A stretch of DNA of 64,000 bases from Eutypa lata (lineage: Eukaryota; Ascomycota; Sordariomycetes; Xylariales; Diatrypaceae). A model generated the notes under the pieces. The model saw only the letters and a program-made list of their open reading frames with translations, made no database searches and was not told where the DNA came from. Shown piece after piece: positions 22,765 to 33,766 of this stretch. Where the stretch lies: positions 5,022,001 to 5,086,000 of the forward strand of contig JAKULF010000004.1 of NCBI GenBank assembly GCA_022661535.1. The letters are read 5' to 3'. The number at the start of each line of letters is the position of its first letter. The stretch's first letter is position 1. The position numbers were made by a program, and so were the translations under genes.

Positions 22765-25235
22765 ATGTCGGGCTACGATGACGACTCGGACTGGCTGACC
22801 AGTGGTAACGAGACTGAGCTAGAAGTTAAGGAGTCGAAGGAAATGGCTAGTATTTCCGAAGACGACGCGACAGATGAAGACGTGTCTGGTTGGGAGCAAC
22901 TCCAAGCCCATGTCGCCGAGGCATGTCGAATTGCGGAAGAGGTATTGAAGGCCTTCCCAAGCCAGACACGAAGAGATGACAACAGGGACAAAGATGACAT
23001 CAGGAATGCCCTCCGTGCAATCCAAGAGGCAAGCCATATCAATTTTAAACCCACTTCTTTCCAGACAAATATCCTGGTGAAATTCAGTGATGCCCTTCGA
23101 CGTAGGTCTGAGGATACTGGCGACAATGGCCATGCCAATGGCGAATTTCTCGACCAGGCGACGGCTGCAGCCGATGTTGCAATCCTGGCTCTATCTCCAG
23201 AGAAGCCAGGGCTACTAGAACAACTTGATGCCTTGAGTGGTATCTTCAGGGCGAGGTCGAGATGGATGTCCGGTTCGAATCAGGAACACATGGACTCGAT
23301 AAATCGAGCGATTGACGCTGCTACAAGAGCGGTAGAAATAGCACCATCCGATGATCTTAACGATGTAACTAGGCTCCAGAACCTCAGCAAGTTGTACGAG
23401 TCTCGCTACGATCTCAGCAATGGCAGTCTTCCGGAAGACATAGATGTGGCCATATCGCTCCTCCAAACGATCCTTCGCAATCACCCGGAGCTGGACGAAG
23501 CGACTACTGGAGCATTGAACACGGAGATGGCCTGCCTACGTCTCCATGCTGGGGACAATAGTGCAGTGTCCAGCGTGTTCGAGGTCCCATATGAGGATCT
23601 TGGGAAAGCACCCCTTGTTTTGGATTATGTGCCCCCTCATCACTTCAGATTCCTAGACTGCAAAGCCTACGTCGAACAAAAGGCGCTGCGTGTTCTGGAC
23701 TTCACCACACTGCCGGAAGGACGCTATGTTGCCGTCTCTTACGTATGGAAAGGGCTTGGAAAAGATGATGCCTCAGACGACCCGCACCCAGACTTAAATG
23801 TAAAAGGTGCTGAAGCAGCAGACCCGATGTCTCCTGCCGTACTGCGGACAGTCTGCCTTGCCTCCTTGTCACTTCAATGCGACATGATTTGGCTTGATCA
23901 AGTGAGCATCATCCAGACCAATCCCTCCGATGCGAGCTGGCAAATCAAGAACATGTACCGTATCTACACGGCGTGTAAGGCCTGCCTGGTCCTCCCGGGT
24001 GGCTTAAGGAGGCTCGCCGATCTGGCGGAGGAGACCTCGTGGATCCAACGCGCTTGGACCTTGCAGGAAGCAGTCGCGCCACCGCAGGTCAACTGCATCT
24101 TCCAGTGGCCCTGGGGCAAATCGGTGCAGCTACAGGCGCATTTCCCAGTGATGATCACCGACATCGAGACAGGCACGTCGGGGATGGCAGGGTTGAAGAA
24201 CCTCTTATCAGGCTCTCTGGTCTCCATGAAGATGCAATCGACCGAGAAGAAGAGGAGGGAACTGGGGGTTCAGCCCATCAACATCTTCGGCAATACCAAG
24301 ACCGTCCGGTCTTCCATCGAGGCACTCCTCGGTGCCCTCAACCATAATAACAAGGCCATCCGGGCGGGGGCGATCTGGCGCTCGGCTCTACTGCGCACCT
24401 CCTCACGACCCGTCGACATGATCTTTAGCATAATGGGCCTATTGGGGGTGATGCTAGAGCCGTCTTCTTTCAAGAAGGAAGATCGCCTTCACGCCACGAT
24501 CGAGTTCGCGCGTTTGCTCCTCGCGAAAGGGGAGGCGGCTCGTTGGCTGGGCGTCTCGCTTCAGTTAGAACCGAACCCGTATCTGAGCACTATGCCGGTT
24601 ATGCCGGAGACTAGCGTCAGCGGTGGTGCATACATCAAGACCCCCGAGGGACTGAAAGAGGCCGCTCGACTTGTCGGTTCCTCGTGGTGGTGGCTCAAAG
24701 GCGCGCCGCGAGGCTCCATGGACGAAGATGGATACTTTAGATTTAAAGGCCGGGCGTTTCCGGCAGTAAAGATAACACAGGGTAAGTGATTACTTTTGCC
24801 ATGGAAACCGACCTCGATTCGCACCCTTGTGTTGAATATATTGTAGACCGTTACTAACAGTTCTGTCTGGACGCAGGGGGTCCTGAGATAATGCCTGTTC
24901 AAACCGTGCTTCACGGCCACGTCGTACCACAGCCCGAAGTCAAAGCTATCAGATCGAATTCGAAACAGAAGTGGGCCTTGCGACCTGATCTCGAATCGCA
25001 GACAGGACATGACGTCTATTGGGTTGTCATGATCGGTAGGTCACAACAGTACCTTGACGGCACCTATGGGATGTTCCGGAGCAATGAAAACACCGTCGTG
25101 ATGTTTTTGAAAGAGCACGCACCTAATAGATGGAACAACACCGAATATGGACTTATTGAAGACACTCTGGCACTGGATTGGAAGCACAAAGAGTTCCAGG
25201 TTGGTGGCCCCGAGCCGATACCTCCAAGGACCTAG
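22765..25235 (+). CDS. HET-domain protein with helical N-terminal region
   Basis: Exons 22765-24781 and 24877-25235 encode 791 residues. The 95-bp intron has GTAAGT, branch TACTAAC at 24852 and GCAG, phase 1. ATG 22765 (MSGYDDDSDW) is used because the upstream extension has no ATG in frame before it. Residues 1-300 are acidic then alpha-helical, with repeated A-x-x-A and NLSKLYESR patterns like TPR helices. The HET domain starts near residue 315: YVAVSYVW, then IWLDQVSIIQ near 375 and RAWTLQEA near 430. HET proteins trigger heterokaryon incompatibility cell death after allorecognition. The usual YxALSYxWG glycine is replaced (VWKG), and no NACHT or NB-ARC domain is visible. The TPR reading is inference; a HET domain is certain. 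Confidence 0.88.
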
Positions 25236-26080
25236 GTGTTGGGCTATAAAACGAACGAATCCCGGCCTTCCAATTTTTGGTTTGACCCATCCGATCGTTT
25301 ATAGAGGCTAAGAAATTCCTCAAGGTCAAGCTTTGGGAATATGAAGCAGGAGTACCTTCTTCGTACTATAAATTTCCAGGAGACCGAAAACCGCCTTCAC
25401 AGTGTTCTTATAAAATTGCGCTTGGACTTTGCTTAAGTTATTAAGTTGTCTCACACACAGACATACATATGTATATATTCCATCAGTCTTATATAAAAAC
25501 AGATACTATTAAAGTCTGGGAAGTCATGATAGGTGTCCACTATCCTGACTTCACTCCCTTTTCCAGGTGTGTTTGCTGCACTAGCCGACCAGATACCTTT
25601 AATAGTAAGATAATTGTGCGATAGAGTGGCATATAAGGGTAGCATGCCATTGTTATCGAAATTGATGTTGAGGGGCTAAGGTTCCGTGCTACATACCTCC
25701 TTAAGCAAGCTGAAATCAATTTGATTCCTCGGCTGCCAATCGGTGCCTCATCTTTGGTGTTTTGGTTTGCACTCCGGGGTTGATGTCTCAGCACCAATCG
25801 TACAAGGCAAAAGTATTACTACGTCTAGACTTTAGCGTTTTGTGGCTGACGAAATGTAGTCCGGCATCAAAGTCGATTGGTTGGTTCCTAAAAGATGACA
25901 GCATCCCGCAGGTATGTTCTGGTCAGCATTGGTGAACTGTCACCTATCAAATCCTTTCTTTTAGAGTTGATATTTACTTAGTAGACTTAGATTCTGGCAT
26001 TAATCGAAAGGAATTTCAATCATTCCTCTGTGATTGTGTACCGTTGAAGCTTTGTTATTTTAGACCTCAACATTACCGCG
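25236..26080. other. Intergenic region
   Basis: Terminator of the HET gene and promoter of the flavoenzyme gene. Small minus-strand frames at 25451-25797 show no family features. Confidence 0.5.
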
Positions 26081-27861
26081 ATGCTGCGATCTCATATTTC
26101 GTTGCTTTTGCTATCTTTATCCGTTTTATATCAGGTTTCTAGCACTGATTCAACTAAGTGCAAATGCTTCCCCGGGGATTCCTGCTGGCCAAATGAAGAT
26201 GAATGGAAAAAGCTTAACAGAACGGTCGGCGGCCGTCTAATTGCTACCGTTCCATTAGGGTCACCATGCCATGACCCAACGTACGATGCGGAGAAGTGCC
26301 AGGATTTACGAGATCGATGGTTATATCCGGGAATTCAGTGAGTTCATCCTAGAGCTTCTGTAGATAGGAGTATATCGACTAGAGGGGATGATTGACGAGT
26401 CGCAGTATGGCGTCCTCTTCTTCTGTAATGGCGCCCATCTTTGCAAATCAGAGCTGCGATCCCTGGCAGCCGAGACAGAAGCCGTGCACACTTGGCAACT
26501 ATGTGTCATATGCTGTTGCGGTGTCCGGCCCAGAAGACGCGGTAGCTGCCTTGAAGTTTGCAGAGGAGAATGACATTCGTGTTGTTATCCGCAACACCGG
26601 CCATGACTACCTCGGTCGATCTACCGGCGCGGGGGCTCTGGGGATCTGGACCCATCACCTGAAGAGCACCGAAGTCATAAACTGGGAAGACCCCTATTAC
26701 CGTGGAAAGGCGTTGAAGCTCGGAGCTGGAGTCCAAGGATTTGAAGCCCTCGCTGCGGCGAAAGAGGCTGGCCTTGTTGTGGTGACAGGCGAATGTCCAA
26801 CTGTAGGTGTCGCGGGCGGTTACATCCAAGGTGGTGGGCACTCGGCTCTCAGCACCAATTTTGGATTGGCTGCAGACAACACGCTGTCTTTTCAAGTTGT
26901 AACTCCTCGTCGTGATGTCTTGACGGCGTCTAGCACCGAAAACCAGGATCTTTATTGGGCGCTTAGCGGAGGTGGCGGGGGAAACTTCGGCATCGTGACC
27001 TCAGTGACTGTCAAGGCGCACCCGGACGACACGGTTGCTGGTGCATCATTTCAAGTCAACACCACGGAAGAGAACCCGGACTTGATATTCGAAGTCATCG
27101 ACGATTTCCATAAAGCTCTTCCAAACATCGTTAGTGCCGGGGTCATGGTTATATATTTCTTTAACAAAGACTTCCTCCAGGTGCCTGCCTTGACAGCGTA
27201 TGGCAAGAAGAAGGAGCAAGTAGGTGATATATTACGGTCTTTTCATGACAAACTCATGACTTTAGGGGTTGATTTTCAACCTGAGTACACCGAGTTCACA
27301 AGCTACCACGACCACTATGATCACTATTGGGGGCCGTTACCAGAGGGAAATATCCAGGTCGGAACGCAGCTGTTCGGAGGACGCCTAATCCCTCGCTCAG
27401 CCCTCGCTCACTTTTCTTCCGTGGCGCGTCAAATTGCAGAAGAGGATGTTACATTTATTGGAGTGGGAACCGACGTATCAGCTTTTGGAAAACAGCCGCA
27501 CAATGCTGTACTGCCTCAATGGCGAGATTCTATTGTTTCAGCTTCACTGACTCTTCCCTGGAGCTTCCAAGCGCCATTCCGAGAGATGATAGAGACCCAA
27601 CTCAAGATTACCAAGGTGGTGGAACCAGTGGTTGAGCTAGCCACTCCCGGCTCGGGTGCCTATATCAACGAGGCTGACTTCTTGCAGACAGATTGGCAGG
27701 AAACCTTATTTGGGGCAAATTATCCCGAGCTGTCAAGCATAAAGAGGAGATATGACCCCAGTAACCTACTGTATGTCCACGTTGGAGTGGGAAGCGAGGC
27801 GTATGAAGTGAATTCCGATGGAAAAATGTGTAGGCCAGGGGGATTACATACAGATCTCTAG
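26081..27861 (+). CDS. Secreted BBE-type FAD-linked oxidoreductase
   Basis: Exons 26081-26337 and 26406-27861 encode 570 residues. The 68-bp intron has GTGAGT and CGCAG; the acceptor was chosen because an earlier TAG leads into a stop and because the join HMASSSSVMAP matches the family. The signal peptide ends near residue 21. The FAD-binding PCMH domain has RNTGHDYLGRS with His about 152, the site of 8-alpha-histidyl FAD, and TGECPTVG with Cys about 216, the site of a 6-S-cysteinyl link. The C-terminal BBE segment (YINEADF ... RRYDPSNLLYVH) is complete. Relatives oxidise alcohols, sugars or alkaloid-like compounds with oxygen. Substrate is unknown, and no biosynthetic core gene is adjacent. 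Confidence 0.92.
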
Positions 27862-28259
27862 TCACAGGTATAGTAAAAGGTGAATGAACATGGGGTAGGT
27901 AGATACTTATGACTCATGTTATGGGATTAGTACCACTGTAGGCGTAGGCCCCGGTCATAATTGCCCGGTTAATCGTTGTCTTTCCTATACCACGAGCAAG
28001 TCATGCAAAATGATTTCTGATGGATAATGCAACGCCGCGTTACTTTTTCCTCTCGTTTGTTCTCCTTTTTCATACCTATGCATGTATATTAAATAGCTTA
28101 CAGAATCCTAACGATCGAGAACGCACACAAGAACCCTCCAACCCACTAACACACCAGCATGACTACTGCAAACAACGACAACATGATAGTAGCAACAACT
28201 TGCACAATGAATCCAACCGCCATTTCCTTCCCTGTATGGCGAGGCTTGTCTCTAATGAC
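27862..28259. other. Convergent 3' intergenic region
   Basis: Lies between the 3' ends of the flavoenzyme and SRR1-like genes, so mainly 3' UTRs. Nothing else seen. Confidence 0.5.
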
Positions 28260-29560
28260 TCATTTCTTATAGCAGTCTTTTCGAACGTACATGACAGTCC
28301 TATGCCAGTAGGGATCCGGACCAGTAGAAGTAGCCCCTGTAGCGTATTTGAATTCTGGGACGATTTTGTATTCGCTGTTCAGAATTTTGTGGACCCTTTC
28401 TGGCATGCAGTTCCTATATAATTGTTAAATTGATAAAAGGAACGTACGTATGGAACGAGGTAACTTACTGGGCCGGGCCTGGGATTGCGTACTTCCTATT
28501 TTCAAACTCTACTTCATACCAAAATGTGTCTTGGTGTTTGTTGATGGTTTTACCTTCAGAACCCTCTCTTATTGCTTGGCCTATTATGGCTACTGGCCGG
28601 GCATATTCACTGCAAATAAGCTGCACTAAGGCCGACGTAGCTCCGATTTCTAACACAAGGGTGTTGTCATCAACCATAGTAAAGTGTTCATGCTTGTTGT
28701 ACGCGGCATCAACAAGATTGAACTTGATACCTGAGGGCTCAGATGGCCAGGACCAGGCTTGGAAGGCCTCTTCATGCGGTTCACCGTATCCTGGATCTCC
28801 GACAAAGAGTTTGATCTCCTGTCCAGTTTTTGCCTGCAACTGATGCACTATCATAACTGCTGCAGCATGCTGATTAACCACTCTCTGATTGTCCCGTTCC
28901 CAACCCGGAAGCAATAGTTTAGGGGGTTCGGTCCGTATTGCACCCATTCCGAAGCATACGACCTTCTGAATTAGGTGTGGATTGGAAATGGTGTCTATAG
29001 CTTTTCGTAGTTCTATTTCTCGTTCGTTGTTGCCCCATGTCGCTAGGGTTTTGTTGATTTGATTTTTAATGCCGTTGATATTTGCTTTATCAAATCGAGC
29101 TGCTAAGGGATGATTCGGATCGTCAGGCTTGAAGAACATTTTCCGGAAACTATGGAATGTGAGTAAGCATCTGATTATAAAAAGATCACTACAGAATAGC
29201 GCGAGATTTGTAGACATACTCTTCTGGAGGATGGTGTAGGTCATCATTCGGCTTCATGTAATCCTCATGGAAGAACCCCTGAGAATCTGCAAGGAGCTGA
29301 CTCCATTTCCATGTATTGTACCGTCTCTCGGTCCTTATTTTGAGATTATCAAAGAGCCAATAATTGCATCTTCCACGGATTCTCTCTGCCCTTTTCTCAA
29401 CTTCCCCTTCGGCAAGTAATTGTTGCATTTCAGCTCGGTCGAGAGATTTCGATTCCCATGGCGCATTGCAGTAGTCCAATACGCTGAAGCCCGGGCTTAA
29501 GTCTGTGGGAGTTCCACTAGAGCCCTCAGAAAGCGAGTTTGAGGGAAGTTCGGTAGCCAT
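28260..29560 (-). CDS. SRR1-like domain protein
   Basis: Three exons, 29560-29220, 29149-28469 and 28413-28260, encode 391 residues. The introns (70 and 55 bp) have GTATGT and GTAAGT donors and TAG acceptors. Without the last splice the frame would end after IPGPAQ; with it the protein continues to a natural end containing a WHRTVMYVRKDC segment. The centre has the SRR1 core: KVVCFGMGAI, then HAAAVMIVHQL, LFVGDPGYG and a later HFTMVDDNTLVLEIGA. SRR1-like proteins are named after an Arabidopsis protein of light signalling and are linked to heme or circadian functions; in fungi the role is not established. It is divergent from FAD-enzyme neighbours and transcribed toward the flavoenzyme gene. 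Confidence 0.8.
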
Positions 29561-31255
29561 TGGAAGGTAATAGTAATGGGCAGGAAACTTGGAAGGGAAC
29601 AGCTTATTTGTAGAAAGGTGTCAATTTGAGTTAATGTGAATCGCTATGGGTTATATAGCAAAACTGGACAGACTTATTACACTTATATGGCTCAGTACAC
29701 GGTAAGCCATGACGTATAATTTCGTTCATAAGATTGCAAGTTTGCTGTATATTCATCATCGAATGCTCATCCTAGGATACATTCTCGGATGAGATGGCAT
29801 AGGAATGCTGGGAAGTATTCCAGCTTCTCCTGGAATCTACACATGCATGACCTCCAATACCGACACCTTACCAGCATTCCACTGGTTGATAAGGCCATTT
29901 CATGGGTGGTGACACAAGGCCAGGAGGCCGTAGGCCAGGGCTTATGACTTAATACCTGTTGAACATTCCAACTATTCCACATTTTCTTTTGACGTCTCGC
30001 CTATTTTAGGTCCGACAAACATACCTGGGGAATTGTCAAAGCTGGTATTTACATGTGACGCATACATGTTTTAATTCTAATACTAGAATTTCTATAATGC
30101 ATGGTGGATGATCTTCTTAATAGAGCGTGGAGGACTATACCTGTTAACTGAATAACATTCCAATTTTCGTAACACGAAACATTCAAGATTGGACCAAGAA
30201 TGAAATCATTTAGGGTGTCGGAATGGGTTCACGGTGTAGCAAACTAACACGGTGACATGCCCTTTCTAGGTGAATACAACTTATCAAATTTACATAACTA
30301 CGGTGATACATTAAGGTATCGTATTAGCCTGTAGATATACTTCAGTTCTTAGCAAAGTACACTTACAGCCTTAATGCATTTCATCTCAGTCGATACCTTT
30401 GATATAGACCTGGAGAACAAAGACCCAATGCAGACAAATTATATCATATTTTATTTCGAATTGGATATAATTATTAACCCAACGTAAGACACACTTAGCC
30501 CGACAGCTATACACGCTGAACTTCGTCAGTTTGGAAGCCGAAGACATGGTAGCACTTATCCTGTTATTGGGACTCCTACTAGAGAGTATTGCATGGTAAA
30601 ATGACACCACCATGCCCATTGAAGCCCTGGAAGCTGCAGCTCATAGCATTGTGTAGGACTCACTTGTTACCATATTTCCATGGACTGTCTTCAAACGCTT
30701 GAACCTAAATACACGCGCTACACTAGATGACCTTGCCATAGCTAGATAAAATATAAAGACTATCAATGATTGTACGTCTAAAAGCCGTGTAGATTCCTCC
30801 GCACAATTCTTCGAATAATTAATTGACTGGAGGCTCCTCGACTCCTTTGAAATAGATCTCTGTCTATTCCTAGTGTTTTAGGCGCTATGCTTGGAGCCTG
30901 ACTCTCGGCTGTGCAGGGCGCTTCTCGAGAAAATTTTAATCACATTTAAACAGGCGGGAAATGTATAGGTGGGAAAACCTTAATACGAAACGCTTGCTAA
31001 TTGGACCGCAATGGCTGATCGGACACAGTACCCTCGAGCGGGGTTTGATAACCTTAGACGGCTTGGTCTTTGCTCAATTTCTCCCTGATGTAATTAATTC
31101 TTTGAATTTCTCGAGGTCTCTAACGTAGGCTCGTATCGTTCCTCCAAAGAAAAATCTAAACCTGTCGCTTCACTCCACGGTAAGAACCTTGACCAAGTTC
31201 CGTGGCTCATTTTCTTGTACTGTCAACCTGACGGCCCCCGTCGTCCTACAGGGTT
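29561..31255. other. 1.7-kb AT-rich intergenic region
   Basis: Divergent promoter region between the SRR1-like and BTB genes. Only short motif-free frames occur. No repeats of note. Confidence 0.5.
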
Positions 31256-32106
31256 ATGGCTAGCAGGGTTCCCCCTACATTCTCCCGCAGGCTGGTATCG
31301 GATATCGCAAGGTAGCTTCACACTTGCTGCAATGATTCAGAACAACTTGTATTAACATTTACAGGGCCAGGGAAGAGGAAGAATTTACGGATTTTATCCT
31401 ACTATGTGAAGGCACGAAGATTCCGATACACAGGCTCATCATGAGTTGCCAGTCCAAAGTCTTCCGTGCCGCTTGTCGGGATGGGTTTAAGGTAAGACTC
31501 AACTGCTGGATGCAGCTTACTTAGACATACATCCCCTCTGACATGTTGTAGGAGGCTAGGACTGGAGTCTTCGAAATGCCCGAAGATCCTCTTCCAGTTG
31601 TACAGGGGATGGTGGACTATCTCTATACCGGAAGCTACGATGACAAACGTTCTGCTGCAAGTGATGAAATCATAGAGAGCACTTCAGCCGCCAAATATAA
31701 TGCCAGAATGTTCGCACTAGCCGACAAGTACCAGATCGATGACCTACAAACCTTGTCCGTCAGAAAGTACAGCAATGCGATCGGGGAACGTTGTGATCTG
31801 AACACTTTCTTTGAATCTGTCCCCGATGTTTATCTGACGACTCCTGATACGGCAAGAGCTCTTCGCGATGCTGCTTTGAGCTTTGCCAGATGTCACCTTG
31901 GAACGAGCTTACAAATACCGGATATCCAAATGGCCTTTGATAAAGTCAGCATGGATGTTCCCGACTTCGCCCGAGAACTACTCAATTCCTTTCTTAAAGC
32001 GCCGGTTCGGGGAAGTTGTTCTACATGTGGCCCTCATCAACCGATGGAGATTCTTCAATGCAGATGCAAAACTTGTGGGAAGGGAGGTGGGAGGATTGAG
32101 GATTAA
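31256..32106 (+). CDS. BTB/POZ domain protein
   Basis: Exons 31256-31311, 31365-31491 and 31552-32106 give 245 residues; introns of 53 and 60 bp with GTAGCT/ACAG and GTAAGA/GTAG. The BTB fold follows the standard order: FTDFILLCEGTKIPIHRLIMS at about residues 25-45, SKVFRAACRDGFKEA, then VVQGMVDYLYTGSY and an ALADKYQIDDL helix. BTB proteins dimerise and often bring substrates to cullin-3 ubiquitin ligases; many fungal ones have no known partner. The C-terminus has an unusual cysteine cluster (CSTCG, CRCKTCG) that could bind zinc. Good splice signals at each join support the model. Confidence 0.88.
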
Positions 32107-33237
32107 TCTGTCAGTTCATAAGGCTATGAGGTGGATATACGCCTTCGAGTTACGGGCGGCGAGCTAGAGTGTATATGAAGCGGATCTAAACCTCCTGGAG
32201 TTGTAAGATTCAAGCATTACTGGTCCTCTTTCAGCACTCTTATGCTATGTTTCACGCCTTTCATTTATCAGTCAATACTAGCACTAGCGATGAATTTTGC
32301 ATACTGGGAGAGACAAGCACAAATAACTGCTGAACAGTCATGAACTCCCTAAATATGAGGATTTTCGCCAGAAGACTGTCCAAGTCTTGGAACCATAAAA
32401 CTAATCCTCAGCTGCTCGTTCTACTAAGTTCCCCAAATCGGGAAGGGAAAGTGAATATGTTCAAGGCATGTTGTCCTAACCAGAGCAGGTTACAAACTGA
32501 TTTAGCAAAGCTTCACCGCTGGTGTTAAGCCGTATATACCGGCAAATAAGCAAATATTGAAGTATTCGTCTCTAGAACCGAAAGGACAATGCATTTTATT
32601 TGGCACCGTCCATTCCTATATACTATTTATATGGTTTAGCCAAGCCCGGCCTGGGCTAGTTACTGGACTATTGGTGGCTGAGACTTAGCCATTAACTAGT
32701 ATTGTTAGTCTGAGGTTATTTAGCCTTCTGACACTAATCCTATATCAGCTACATTTTGCGCTTTTCCGGTGATGCCATGGTGAAGATTATCATGCTAGCT
32801 GAAAGATCATCAAGTGAAATAATAGAAGGAATGGTTAGTGCTGATTTAGTGCAATCCAGCTAACTCTCAGCTATGCAACCTGATAGCCATCCTCACGTGA
32901 TTATATCATATCCATTCACAGCAGGCCGAAGATGTTGATAGTTTGTACCTTGGTTTGTTAACTACATCTAGCTTTAGAAATCGTAATTATATAATGTGTT
33001 TGGGGTGAATTGTTGTCGATCAACGAAAGACTAAACAGGGTATCATGAATCCTTCAAATCCTTCAACATTATATTACATGATGGTCGTGATTGCTACTAT
33101 GATGTCCAAATATAATTATATAAAAGGCCCCCTTCATCAGGGCTTGGATTAAGTAGATAGATCTCATTGAGTAAAACGTTTGATTTCAAGAACACATTTG
33201 ACTCCTCGTGGCCCTCGACAACTCCATTCTACACACA
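32107..33237. other. 1.1-kb intergenic region
   Basis: No gene supported; a 62-codon frame at 32340-32528 is motif-free. The right end carries the TATA box of the next gene. Confidence 0.5.
33115..33127 (+). promoter_or_regulatory. TATA box of small secreted protein gene
   Basis: ATTATATAAAAGG at 33115-33127, about 115 bp before the ATG, is a strong TATA element in the expected place and suggests inducible or high expression. Confidence 0.5.
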
Positions 33238-33609
33238 ATGGTGCGAACAACCGCCGCCAGTTTGCTGGCGTTGACCGCCACGTTCCTACAAAGCGCCTCG
33301 GCAATCAAGGAAATCGGCTGGGGAGCCTGCTTTGGCGACACCGCGATCCCGGGCGGAGGGAAATACTTTGCTCTCGGCGAGAAAAGCGGATCTGATACCA
33401 CGGTCTATTTCAGATGCTGGGGGGATGCCGGCGATACCGACATCGACTTCGGCCCTATCGTCACTTTCTACAGCGGCAACAACGCTGGGTCTTTCGAATA
33501 CGAGCCTGGCGATGGCTCCCGCTACAGGCATGACTTCGACAAAGGCGTGGAGAATGATGATAATGATGGTGATGGCTGGGGGGCTGTGGTGCAAATTCAT
33601 ATCGACTAA
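33238..33609 (+). CDS. Small secreted protein, possibly beta/gamma-crystallin-like
   Basis: A single exon of 123 residues from ATG 33238. Residues 1-22 form a signal peptide ending in QSASA. The mature part has only two cysteines (GACFGD and FRCWGD), is rich in Gly, Asp and aromatic residues, and contains NNAGSFEYEP and SRYRHDFDKG. These Greek-key-like patterns recall the beta/gamma-crystallin fold of small secreted antimicrobial proteins such as the Streptomyces killer-toxin-like group; this is a weak fold impression, not a clear match. The tail is acidic. It lies tail to tail with a HET gene, 157 bp apart. Secretion is likely; function unknown. Confidence 0.8.
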   Translation: MVRTTAASLLALTATFLQSASAIKEIGWGACFGDTAIPGGGKYFALGEKSGSDTTVYFRCWGDAGDTDIDFGPIVTFYSGNNAGSFEYEPGDGSRYRHDFDKGVENDDNDGDGWGAVVQIHID

Positions 33610-33766
33610 GTGGTGCCGGTTATGGCGTGTAGCAATGTATATAAATCATCTCCATACATAGATGTGGGCACCTCGAAACCTCCCCTGGCCCGGGAAGCTT
33701 CGCTGATTTATATTGAAAATACCCCTATATCAACTATTGTTACAAGTTTCGTTGAAGTAATTTACT

